Of a stretch of 64,000 nt of DNA, positions 12,897-24,400 are shown piece by piece (positions within the stretch are counted from its first letter, which is position 1; each line of letters opens with the position of its first letter). The position numbers were made by a program, and so were the translations under genes. The notes beneath the pieces are model-generated. The model was not told where the DNA came from. It saw only the letters and a list, made by a program, of their open reading frames with translations, and did no database searches. The DNA lies in NCBI GenBank assembly GCA_037951105.1, contig JBAMJV010010061.1, positions 56,708-120,707 on the forward strand. The letters are read 5' to 3'. This DNA is from Echinarachnius parma. Taxonomy: Eukaryota; Echinodermata; Echinoidea; Clypeasteroida; Echinarachniidae.

Positions 12897-12962
12897 TATT
12901 TGGTTTGTTTGGTTTGTTTGTTTGTTTGTTTGTTTAGTTTTTTTTTTTTTTGGGGGGGGGGG
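12897..12962 (+). repeat. TTTG microsatellite with T and G runs
   Basis: TTTGG/TTTG units are followed by a T run and then a G run. Confidence 0.8.
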
Positions 12963-13329
12963 ACTTTTTGTGAATGTTGGGTGCTCTTTCAGACATTTCA
13001 GGGACTAAATCACCTCAAACAAACAGTTTGCGCCAAGATCTGGCTGGCTACTTGTGTAATCAGTTTAGGACATACAAATTATTTTTTTAATGCAAGGAAT
13101 ATAACCAACATGGATATGAATATCTGGGACTACCTGAGCATTTTTTGCAGGATTTCTTTGAACAGAAAAACATGTTTGAAGATTACTCAATTTTTATACA
13201 TTTTATGGCTTTCGAATACTTGAATACCAGAACCCAACTTTCCCTTTTAACATAAAATTTATGATTGCATTATTTTATTTTACATTAATTAGATACCAAG
13301 AGTTGGTTCAAGTCATTTTTGACACAATC

Positions 13330-13388
13330 CCAAATCCCATATCTTAGAGATGATTATCATTCATATTAGGCGCTATATAAATCAAGTA

Positions 13389-13423
<35 letters not shown>

Positions 13424-13425
13424 CT
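13330..13425 (+). mobile_element. SINE/LINE 3' tail with (ATT)n
   Basis: The segment AGGCGCTATATAAATCAAGT followed by about ten ATT units matches the common 3' end of metazoan LINE-dependent SINEs and L2/CR1-like LINEs. Only the tail is recognisable; the head was not identified. Confidence 0.5.
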
Positions 13426-14239
13426 ATGAACTGTCAAAATCCTTTTCAAGGAAAACAAAATAGCTATAATTGATATTATAAATAAACTGCTTTATATGAA
13501 TGAAAGTAACCACAAAACAATTAACATTACATGTTATTAACTATTAAGTTCATGAGAACATTTCAGTATTTTTTCAGACTAAACAAATACAAATAAATGG
13601 TTTGTGAGATATCATAACAGATACCAATTATTAAAGATAACAATATCACATAAAAACAAAGAAAACAAATAGATTTTCTCTAAAAAAAAGAAATTCTGCA
13701 TATGTATTACCTTTTTACAATTTAAAATAAATTCCACTGGAAAGAATTTTTCACAAAGTAAAACTATGAATATAAGCCCTACCCCAAAACTATGAATTAC
13801 TTTTTACATTATTCCAAGAAGTTTTTATTACAACGAAAGAAAGTTAATGTAGAATACACTTGTACAATTGAAGTAATCTATAAATTACTGTTATTCTCAA
13901 AGAGAATCCAAGAACACAAAATCATGGCACTTAAATACAAACAAATATTTCAAATTTCATGATAACCCCATCACCTTACTGTTCTTAGAACAACAGCAAC
14001 AACAATACAATAAGGTATACAAGTACATATATAGTGCATACATTGTAATACATACATGTATAGCGTGTTGCATATAGCACTGATAATCACCAATATACAT
14101 AATACGGAATACTATTTACAATTTCAATTTGAATTGTGTTCACAGTACAGGCAACCACATTTTAGAGAGACAGCCCTATCAGAGAATCCATAATGATACA
14201 TTATGCAGACAAATTTCCATTCAGCAAAAGATGCATTAC

Positions 14240-14834
14240 TAAAGCCCACCCCACACTGTACGATTTCGCCACGATTCATCTGTTGTGCAACTCTGTCGTG
14301 CAACTCTGTCGTGCAACTCTGTCGTGCAACTCGGTCATGCAACTCTGCGACTGGTAGTGTGACGTCATATACTTCCTCATTAGCACTGTTATGCAGGTGT
14401 CGTTTGTATGACGCACCTATGACGCACTTATGACGGACCAATGATGCACTTATGACGGACCCGTGACGCACTTATGACGCACCCATGACGCATTTCCTGG
14501 GGGTCAAGAGGTCAAATGACACCTGCATTACGACTGAGACGCAGAGCCAGTCGTGAGGTTTTGACATGTTGAATCTTCGCGCCTGGTCGTGGCTCTTGAT
14601 CGCAACGTTAAGCCAATCATAAAATAGTATTCGCAATAATTTGGTCGACGGGCATGTCAAGCTAGCCTACACGCCTTTAATGGTTTATGGTTGCTATGAC
14701 ACCAAGCTAGTGCCCACGCACCAATCATAGTGGTGTAATTGTGCAGTGTGCAGTGTACAGAGCTGAGTCGTACGACTCGGCTACCTCCTGAGTCGTACTA
14801 TCCGTTGGGTCGTACAGTGTGCGCTGGCCCTTTA
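14240..14834. mobile_element. Foldback element with internal tandem repeats
   Basis: The end CCACACTGTACGA pairs with TCGTACAGTGTGCGC near the other end. Inside are five units of TCGTGCAACTCTG (14287-14347) and a run of TATGACGCAC-type units (14406-14490). No protein resemblance; the ORFs here are by-products of the repeats. Confidence 0.55.
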
Positions 14835-15435
14835 GAGAATGCAAAAAATAAACTACAGAAGTTGGCAAGTCTTTAGTTTGACAAAGTTAGAAAATAAATT
14901 GTTCTCTATTTCTTATAATAAAGACAGAAATAAAAAATGTTTCCAGAGCATCTAATATAAAAGGGAAATAAACGAGATTCAAAATCATAATCATACAGAA
15001 TATTTCAGCAAAAAAAAAAGGAATAGTTAAAAATGAAAGCATCAAAATGCTAAATCTTGTTATATAAAAAAAAAAAAAAAAAACTAGCTATGCAAGAGGA
15101 CTACTGTTTTCCAATTGTTTAAAGGCAATATAGCGTCCACAAGAAAATGTTAAAAATCAACAAATCATAGAAAAATAAAACGTAATTACTTGGTAACTAC
15201 TGTTGTCTGTCAAATCTAATCAAAGTTAATTCCTATTTACGTAAACGTGGATATGTTTGCGTTGCATTAATTTTCACGCATTTTTCACTAGATTTGGTGA
15301 GCAAAAAATTATAAAACACGATAAATATATGCATGATTTTCAGTACCTATATATAGTCTAGAGTGCTTCGTACGCTGTGTGTACGTACATGTGTGGTAGG
15401 TGAGTGTTTAAACTCTTGTTTTGGGTGTATGCAGC

Positions 15436-15700
15436 ACCTACCCAAGTCGAAATTCCCATAGAAACCCATAGGAAACCCATAGGACAATCCTATTGGTCTC
15501 TATGGGTTTCTATGGGGCCCATAGACATTTCCCAGGTCGAAATTCCCATAGAATCAAAACCCATAGGAAACCCATAGGAAACCCATAGGAAACCCATAGA
15601 AACCCATAGAAACCCATGTTCCACTTTTCCTATTGAAACCCATAGAAATCAATAGGCCTATGGGTTTCGGTTCTATGGGAATTTCGACCTGGGTATCACA
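15436..15700. repeat. Foldback repeat built of AAACCCATAGG units
   Basis: CCCAAGTCGAAATTCCCATAG at the left pairs with CTATGGGAATTTCGACCTGG at the right. Between them ACCCATAGGAA units and their complement CTATGGGTTTC recur more than ten times. It can fold into many alternative hairpins. Confidence 0.6.
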
Positions 15701-16427
15701 ATCAGCATCTAGTACTAGTATCGTCGCGTGCATTTACAGGTACGAAGATCAATTTCCTTGCATGTAAAATGTGGTTGTGAATGAACCTCTTGCAAAAGAA
15801 AAATGAATGAACACTTTGCTCAGTGCGAATTAAAGAACCCGCAAACATCTTTTTGTGCTGCCGGCATGAAATATCAATTGTGCGAATATAACCACGTTTA
15901 CAGTATTAAAGGCAGTAAAATATACATTGTATACTACACAATTACACATACTGAAATACTAATTTCAGTTCAGAGCAATTAAACCAATAAAGGGAGATCA
16001 ACATTTATAAATTGGTAAGCCACATTCGATAATTACAGCAAACTTGTCTTTGAAGTCAAATTTTGCATTTATAAGTTGAATACTGGCATACATTGTACAT
16101 ACATGAATTAAGTTGAAATCGCCTATATCACAACTTTCAACTGTAGCTTCAATTGATTCGACTTAGTATGCAATACGACCTACATGTACACAGCCAAGGT
16201 TCGTACTTTAAAGTTTACTAGCACTATCACGTAGCGTGTCTTAACAGATAAAAATGTCTACTTTCACTAAATTCACCGTCTATGATTCAAGGTTTTATTG
16301 AAGCAATTAACATAGTCACATGATTCAATCACATAATTCTTTACACATTGATTTTATATCCACCCATGATAAAACACTGACCAATATATTTTTCCTCTCA
16401 TCACAAAATGTTGATTATAAATGTTAC

Positions 16428-16620
16428 ATACCTGTGGCCGCGTTGTAATGGGTTCCACATTCGTTCATAAAAACTTTTGCAATTGTTGTAAGTGTCCAAT
16501 TATTGTAACTACCATGGCAACAGTTGCAACGCTGCATCCTGATTGGCTGTCTGTTGACCTCCTAGTATAATTGGACATTTACAACCATTGGGAAAAGTTT
16601 CATGAAACGGGTCACGGTAT
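16428..16620. repeat. Foldback repeat
   Basis: GTGTCCAATTATTGTAA on the left matches the complement of a TATAATTGGACATTTACAA stretch on the right, and ATTCGTTCATAAAAACTTTTG pairs with GGAAAAGTTTCATGAA. This suggests a foldback MITE of about 190 bp; ends are approximate. Confidence 0.45.
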
Positions 16621-17059
16621 CAATCTTTGGGCTACACTATTCATATAATATTTTAGCTGTGCATCGAGGAATACTACTTTTAAACATAATTTAGACCAAT
16701 GCACACCATAACATGCCAAGTGAATTGTCCTCTCGTACTTGGTATAATTCCTAAAGCTTTCAGCACTATGTACAGTGGATCACATAGACGCAAACTATTA
16801 GTACCTATAGGTACATGTACTTTGTACATTGAGACTACCGGTAGTCTTTCGGACAAGATAATCCCATATTATGTGTATGTTGATATCCGTGTGCCCTACA
16901 TAGATAACATCACATGGGACTAGCCATGGGCATCACAGCAAGTAAATATCAAGACTAAATTTCTGGGCCCATAGTCATAAAACCCTGCCTGCTTTATAGT
17001 TACATGCTAAGTCCATCTGAAATTGTACAGTTTATTTAGTAAGCAACGGGCTCGAAACT

Positions 17060-17345
17060 AGCACTTGCCCTTTTGCCCAGGGCAAGTAAAAATTGATGTC
17101 GGGCAAGTAAATTTTCATTTAAATGATCTAGTTTGGTTGCCCGATCGGGCAAATAAATCATTGGTTAATTACGAGAGAATAATGTCATTCCTAGAGTGTA
17201 TATCTCATCTAGAAGTAAATGGGCAAGTAATTTATGTTCCGTTTGGGCAAGTAAAATGTGAAAAAGTTATGATTTTACTTGCCCGAACGGGCCAGTGGAG
17301 AAAAAAAGTTAGTGTGGACTGTGGAGGCTTGGATCTGGGTTAGCA
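17060..17345. repeat. GGGCAAGT-rich dispersed repeat
   Basis: GGGCAAGTAAA, its complement TTTACTTGCCC and the palindrome TTGCCCGATCGGGCAA recur several times. Related pieces occur at 516-660, 985-1042, 1480-1615, 18100-18130, 18570-18620, 39270-39490 and 46195-46335, so this is a high-copy family. Full-length boundaries could not be set. Confidence 0.5.
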
Positions 17346-17488
17346 TTAGGTACCTACTTAGTTGACCCTATTTAATAACTACAGGTTCATGTGTTACTAA
17401 ATACTTACTTATCCATGTGATCAATTATGGACTTAGCATGAAACTAAAGCTAGTGGGGCTTTATGAATATGGCCCTGGTATCAGACTT

Positions 17489-17654
17489 GGGCCCTGTTGC
17501 AGAAAGAGATGCAATCGATTGTAAAGTTGCAATTGATTGTAAGTCCGATCATGTGACCAAATGCGCACATCTGATTGGTTCAAATGCGCAAATTTTCTGA
17601 CTTGCAATTAATTGCAACTTTGCAATCGATTGCATCTCTTTCTGCAACGGGACC
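17489..17654. mobile_element. Foldback MITE (GGGCCCCGTTGCAG family)
   Basis: Almost perfectly palindromic: GGGCCCTGTTGCAGAAAGAG at the left pairs with CTCTTTCTGCAACGGGACC at the right, with GCAATCGATTG motifs in both arms. Confidence 0.7.
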
Positions 17655-18789
17655 TTGAAGTCAGAAGTAGGAATGATACAATAAATAACTTTGTACATGA
17701 ACACACAAATTATCTTCATACATGATTCCGTACATTTGGGAACCAAACAGTGACATAACTAGTCTACTATTCCAGACATTTTAGGTTGTTTTTGTGAGGG
17801 TGTACATTTTAAAACAATGTGACTTCCTGTCCTCTATTTACAAGCATACAAATTTGATTACAAATCTCTAACCGAGTGGTGTTTTAACATTGATTTGTCC
17901 ATTTTTGTATGCTCCCCGGAAAGTGGAGCAAATCATTTTCTCCACATAAAGTAATTCATAAACCACATCGATGACACTGTTGTATCGTTCTGAGTTGTAA
18001 GATGATACTGTTGTAACGTTCTGAGGTGTAAGATTTTAAAGCAAAAGTACTGATTCTTCAGAAGAGGATGCATTAATACTATAGGACCTTTGACTACTAT
18101 CACTTGCCCGATTGCCAAGGGCAAGTCAAATTTCTTAAAGGCATGTATGCGTGGGTTATAAAGGGTAGTCAGCAAATTCCAACTCGACTCCACCGTAATC
18201 TCTCGAGGTAAACTCACGATATGTGTTGGATCGATCGAAGAGAGGTGCTTCGAAATATCTAAACAAAGGCCTTCTTATGAAATTGCATGCAGCAAACAAA
18301 TTTCTCACGCTGTCACCTAGGCATCAAACGGCGGCGCTTTGAAGTCGGTTGCGGTTAAGCGTGTTACGTGATATTTTCGCTCGTAAACATCTCTGATGGA
18401 CATTCCAAACGCGACTATTTTTAATGCATTTTTGACTCGGGTATTCGGAAGCGGGACAGTTGGCGTTCGCTACTTATAACTGAGCCAATGGGGATTACGT
18501 ACCGTGCGTAAAAGTGCGCAAGATGGATCCACGCGTCTAATAACCCACGCATATATGCCTTTAAATGGTCTAGTTTGGTTGCCCAATAGGGCAACTTACA
18601 TTTCTGTTCAACGACCAGAGAAAATGTAATTCTTCATACTGTGTAAATCTCATCACTGCTGATCAAGCTGTCATTTAAGATGGCATGAATCAGTGTTTGT
18701 TCGTTCATTCATGTCTCCTTAATTAGATCAAGATAAAGTTCCTAAATTAAGTTCTTCCATCGCGAGCGATGGCCGTCTCGTTAACGAGG

Positions 18790-18960
18790 GACAGGTCTTC
18801 CTTCATCTGTGCAACCCGTCCCTCCGCACTGCAGGATGTGGTCCATCGTCTCTCTGCCGTCTCTCCGCAGACGCAGAGAGTGTTATGGTAGAAAACTGCG
18901 ATTCCACCAAGTTCAAGTTTGAGCGTTGATATATTCTACAGATGTTAACTGGTGGTCGAG
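18790..18960 (-). pseudogene. Decayed LINE C-terminal fragment
   Basis: Minus-strand reading gives a short CVCGE block followed, after a frame change, by MDHILQC. A CxxC...H...C zinc-knuckle-like signature of this kind is common at the C-termini of non-LTR retrotransposon proteins. Only about 50 codons are recognisable and the frame is broken. The TTAACCC foldback at 18975-19053 lies next to it. Confidence 0.4.
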
Positions 18961-18974
18961 GGTATAATCTCCCC

Positions 18975-19053
18975 TTAACCCGTTCACTACGAGATTCTGA
19001 AATCTCCATAGACTTTGTACACAACCCACTCGGTCCCGTAGTCAATGGGTTAA
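18975..19053. mobile_element. TTAACCC foldback element, copy 2
   Basis: TTAACCCGTTCACTACGAG pairs with CCCGTAGTCAATGGGTTAA across 79 bp. It shares the central CCATAGACTTTGTACACAAC with the copy at 12694-12773. Confidence 0.6.
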
Positions 19054-19323
19054 TAGCATTTTAAATCCCTCGGATAGAACAAATTCCGTGATTTTCCCCG
19101 ACAACAAAGTTAACATATTATGTTATATGACAGAAGTAACACAACACACTTTTAGCCTCTCTGATCTCGATTAGAAAATTTGGCTTTTCGAAGTGATATG
19201 TTGACAAGTGTTACTCTACCCCCACACAAAAACATATGAAAATTTTAGATGATACTGGTGCATCGTACATGATAATTCCTGAGCTTCAAATTAAAAAAAG
19301 AAATGATGTTCTGTAGACTGATT

Positions 19324-19553
19324 GGCCCGTATTCACAAAGGAGGTTTGTAGGTTTGTACAAACCATGGTTTGACGATGGTTTACATCTATGGAATGCTGC
19401 TCGCATACCGTAAATTGTAAATCAACATTGTTAACAAGTATGGAGTTTACATTCCTTCTCCATCAGTTTACAAATGGCATTCCATAGATGTAAACCTTGG
19501 TCAAACCATGGTTTGTACAAACCTCCTACAAACCTCCTTTGTGAATACGGGCC
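19324..19553. mobile_element. Foldback MITE (GGCCCGTATTCACAAAGG)
   Basis: Long inverted arms GGCCCGTATTCACAAAGGAG and CCTTTGTGAATACGGGCC continue inward through GGTTTGTACAAACC palindromes. ATT flanks both ends, so a 3-bp target duplication is possible, as in PIF/Harbinger-type MITEs. Assignment is tentative. Confidence 0.65.
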
Positions 19554-20004
19554 ATTATGACGACTGAGATTGCACTCAGTTGACAATAAAACAAGCATTC
19601 CACAATATATTGACATTCTATGTGCATTGGCCCCATTTCATAACACTTATCCAATTGTTGTATGCCAAATTCGTGTAAACACTGTGTCAACAGCCAAGCA
19701 ACATGAAGCATATTATTTGTGACTGGCTATATAGCAAAACCCTGCACTTGTCGGTAAAAATCAAAATGTAGATGTTCATACCATTAGAAAGGCCTCATCA
19801 CAAGCCTTCATTTGATGCTTTGTTCTAACAAATTGGTCAATTATTGGCAAAGATATGATTGTTTCAATTTTACAATGATCATAAGTCTTTTATACACATT
19901 ATGTGAACTTAAATTGCCCATTTCTTCAAAACATGAATTACAAGTGCAGGGTTTTGCTATAGCCAGTCACATGTATTGCTGTTGCCATTGTAGTTACAAG
20001 AACT

Positions 20005-20170
20005 GGGCCCCGTTGCAGAAAGAGATACAATCGATTGTAAATTACGATTGATCGTAAGTCAGAAAATGTACGCATTTCAACCAATCAGATTTGCGCATCT
20101 AGAACACGTGATCTGACTTACGATTAATTGCAACTTACGATCGATTGTATCTCTTTCTGCAACGGGGCCC
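20005..20170. mobile_element. Foldback MITE (GGGCCCCGTTGCAG family)
   Basis: GGGCCCCGTTGCAGAAAGAG and CTCTTTCTGCAACGGGGCCC form perfect 20-bp ends with TACAATCGATTGTA motifs in the arms. This is the best-preserved copy of the family here. Confidence 0.75.
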
Positions 20171-20569
20171 TGGACATGTACAAGAATTTGAAAAGTTTTA
20201 TGAAACGGGGCCCATCTACTACAACCAGCTTCCACCATTTCTACGCAGATGACAAGAACAAGCCATGATTTACAATCACTCTTGATTATTTATACTTCAA
20301 TATATAAATACATTAGCTGACCACCTTGATTTTTCAGCATTCTTTGACTGCGAAACATAACTTTGTCAGAAGAAACATGTTTCAAGAACAAATTCCAACT
20401 TGGGGAGTGATGAAAAAGCAAGACTTTAAATAACCAAAAGACGCTGGCACAGTGGATTCATGGGATCGTTGACATTCACTGCGCAAAGTATGTTGAATTG
20501 TAGCGCTACAGTGACCACTATTATGCAGATAGCTCAAAAAAAGCAGAATCTTTTTTTGACCGCCAGATT

Positions 20570-21130
20570 TCCTTTGACTAATCAAGCACACAAAGTGGTT
20601 TCTAAGGCTTTCCATAGCCCTTGTCAGCAGAGTGGAGATTTTTTAAACTATTTTACAACATAGATGGCTTGAAGTAATTAAATGCTGATATTGGCAGTCT
20701 TGTGAGGTTTACACTAGCTACTAACCACTACCCATCTAGCAGACTCTGATCCTTGCGATATTCTGCATCTATAGTCTACGAAATCGAGATCACAGACAGA
20801 ATTCTTGCCGTACGAAAAGTTTGCGTAGCTTTCTGTAGCCCATGTCAGCGAAGGGCAACAATACTTGAGTTGTTTTACAACATATGTCACTCGAAATAAA
20901 AATGCTGATACTGGCAGACTTGTGAGTGTTCTACTGCTACTAACAAAGTGCAACTCCAGCCATTCTTGCGATACTTTTGCATTCTTATATTCGATAGCAA
21001 GATCTCCTCCAATCGGACAAAGAGAGGCTTGCACAGCTTTCTGTAGCTCTTCTCAGCAAAGCGAACATATATACTTGAGCCGTTTTACAACATACGTCAC
21101 TCGAAATAAAAATGCTGATATTATTGGCAA
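20570..21130 (-). pseudogene. Three decayed tandem copies of the acetylhydrolase exon 4 tail
   Basis: Three units of about 205-230 bp repeat, each carrying CTTTC(T)GTAGC(CC)(A)TGTCAG-type sequence, then TTTTACAACATA, then TGCTGATA and TTGTGAGTGTTC. The parts near 20580-20635, 20815-20860 and 20995-21050 match the 3' half of exon 4 (21168-21260), for example AGCAAGATCTCCTCCAATCG. Reading frames are broken. They lie just 3' of the stop codon of the gene on the minus strand, perhaps within its 3' UTR. Confidence 0.6.
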
Positions 21131-21167
21131 TCTTATGAGTGTTCCACTACCGATAAAGCGACCGCCA

Positions 21168-21443
21168 TCATTCCGCCGATTCCTCCGCATCCTTCTTCTT
21201 TAGCAAGATCTCCTCTAGTCGGACAAAGAGCGGCTCGCACATCTTTCGGTAGCCCTTGTCCGTGAAGTGGAGAAAGTCGTACATGTCGGTGATGTCGATG
21301 TAGCCGTCCGAGTGGATGAGGCCCGCGGTGGCGTCGAGGAGTTCGCAGTCTCCGAACTTGGGGAGAGACGACACCAGCGAATCGTTGATTTTCTTTCCCT
21401 TCTCTCGTAGCTTGTTATGGCTGTGACCTCGTGGTGGAATAGC
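21168..21443 (-). CDS. PAFAH1B2: PAFAH1B exon 4 (terminal)
   Basis: 91 codons and a TGA stop follow a CAATCAG acceptor. IPPRG corresponds to the LLPRG strand of vertebrate enzymes, and DMYDFLHFTDKGY carries the catalytic Asp and His. The exon is clearly richer in GC than the flanking DNA. Confidence 0.93.
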   Translation of the reverse strand, partial: AIPPRGHSHNKLREKGKKINDSLVSSLPKFGDCELLDATAGLIHSDGYIDITDMYDFLHFTDKGYRKMCEPLFVRLEEILLKKKDAEESAE

Positions 21444-24400
21444 CTGATTGGAAACAATGCAGGATAGCACAAAATATTTAATATAATACGCTAGATGGTA
21501 ATTTTAGGGGGCTACCTACTCTAGTAAAAACGTAAGTAATGTAATTTTGAAATTTTGAATTCAACAATGCTTCGGCGATTAAAACTTCACAAGTTTACGT
21601 GAGAAACGTTATTATAAGTAATCAGAGTTGAGCTTGAATACACAACAAATATGATACACCATTAAATTGATAACCCTTTAAATTTATTTAATCACTCAAC
21701 CACTCCCAATACAAGAACGAAATTCCCGAACTCTTTTATTTTTCAACCTAAAAGAGAATGTTTATAAAATAAGTAAAAACAACATGCACCCAACCATCAC
21801 TCAACAAACGACCCAGAACATTCCCGCACAAAATATTTAATATAATACCCTATAGATGGTAATTTTAGGGGCTACCTACTGAATTTTGGGGGCCATTTTG
21901 AAAATTAGGGGGCAAAATCGCCCTCAGCCCCCGTATATTTCCTACCCTGATTGAAAACGAAATAATAGAATCAGAATAAAACATATAGGGGCGGTATTCT
22001 GCTAAATTTATCAACTTAGACTGGGCTAAGTTCATAACCTTGGACTAACTAATCCACACTTTAGTCCACACCTCAGATTAGATAAACCTGCAAACTAATC
22101 ACTTTAGGCTGGCTTAAAGTCATAAACAGGCCTACTAGAATACAAACATTTTATTCCGAACTAAAGTTATCAACTTAGTCGGGGGTTAGTCGACATTTAG
22201 TTAGCATCTTAGGCCGGACTAATTTAGTAGAATATCGGCCATAGACAGTACACCCCTCATTTCCCCTCACTTTCAAAAGATGTGGAAACAAACATAATGC
22301 TAAGTGATCAAAAGCACTGAGATGCTACACTTCTAATTTTAAACATACTTTCAATACATGTTGGCACAAAACTTCTAGGGTTGTTTCATAAAGATCCCAA
22401 GTTGAACTTAACTCTAAGTTGGACTTAACTATTATGGAAAGCCATTTGTAGCCTTGTAATAAAATATATACAACAACAAAAAACAAGAATTTTAGACTTT
22501 TCATGAATCAAGAACATGAAACATGAAATCATCAAGAACATGAAATCTCCTTGATCATAGAAAACATAATGATTTGAAACAATATTTAATGCCTTTGAAA
22601 AAGAATGTTTACAACAATTGTTCATAGAAACTAGTGGCTGTCTATACTTTTTAAGTCCAACTTAGAGATAAGTTCAACTTAGGATCTTTGTGAAACACCC
22701 CCCTGGAGTCACTACATCAGTGAAAACAAATACATGGGGTCTCAGGGCAACTTAGCCCCCCGGAAATTATAACCATGGTGAAGGGGTTAAAGGGACTTTG
22801 TAACATTGTTCAAATCCTCAATATATCCAACTGGAATTCTAGCGGTTCCCACATACCTTGTTTTTTTTCATATTAACAATAAAAGGTTTGGGTTTTTCAA
22901 ATTTCCCTTTTGTTAAAGATATTTACGGTTCAGATGTTAAATTATCCACTGGACCGCGAAAACCATGAAAAAGTGAGTGCAATGAGTAAGTGAATATCAC
23001 TTTGCATTTTTGCTCATTACTTGGCCATATAAAATCCATTTAACTTGAAATTTTAACACAACACCCAGTGGACATATCAGATAACAACAACATACATTGT
23101 ATCAACCACTCATCACTTTTTGCACATGTCAACAAAGTTACTAGATCCCTTAAAGGAACAAAACTCACCATTACAATTATATGCGCTTGAGGTTGCTTCT
23201 TGAAGATAAGTTTGACAATGGCTTCAATCCCTTTTACTACCTCTTCTGCGGTGTGGCTGTGGTTGTTGGTACCTACTAGTAGTACTACGACCTATATGAG
23301 AGAAATGTATGATTCACAAGAAATTAGAACAGACCCATATAAGAGAAATGTACTTATTCACAAGAAATTAGAACAAAATGAAGAGGTAATGTCTTTTGTT
23401 TTTGTTCCATCCCAGTGACATAAATTAGCAATGCATATTAAAGATGAATAACAGTTTTGGGAAAGTTACAGAAAACATTGATATTGGCCAAAATAACATA
23501 CGCGCGCCGTTGTAAGTGTGCATTCAGCTGTGTGCCGAGAGAATGGGCATAGCTGTTCGATACTATGATGGGCAGTAAGTCCGATTTATCAGGCAGTGAC
23601 TTGGTAAAAATTGACAAAAATGGGAACCTGACATGGTGTCACTCACAGCGCCCTAAAACAAAAACTACACGACCAAAATGACTGTTCTAGGTATCGTTTT
23701 GCATTGGAAAGGACACTCTATCCGATGTTACTTTATTTTGGGAAGTGCCCCGTTACGTTTTGGGGGGGGGGCCATCCTGTATAGGCCCTGTTGCAGGAAA
23801 TGATACAATCGTTGAAACGCGCAAATTGTCTCATTTACAATTAATTGTAACTTACAATCAATTGTATTTCTTTCTGCAGCGGGGAGAAAAGCTAAATGGA
23901 AAGTCCGCTATGGGGCGCACAGCATGCATAGTGCATACAACATGGCACCGCCCACTGTTAACTCTTGGTGAAGTGCTCTGTGACAACACAGTACCTTCAA
24001 ATAAAGTCAAACCTGTGTAGTGATCACCTCAGGGAAACAAACAATGTGGCCACTGTAGACAGGTGACCATTAATAGACAGGTGTTATAACATTGTTCTCC
24101 TCTGCAGTAGAACACCTTTGGTGGCAACTAAAGGCAGGTTGGCTGCTATAGACAGGTGACCTCTACAGACAGGTTTTATAACATTGTTCTCCTCTGCAGT
24201 AGAACACCTTTGGTGGCAACTAAAGGCAGGTTGGCTGCTATAGACAGGTGTCCTCTATAGACGGGTTTTATAACATTGTTCTCCTCTGCAGTGGAACACC
24301 ATTGGTGGCCACTATGGGCAGGTTGGCTGCTATAGACAGGTGACCTCTACAGACGGGTTTTATAACATTGTTCTCCTCTGCAGTAGAACACCTTTGGTGG

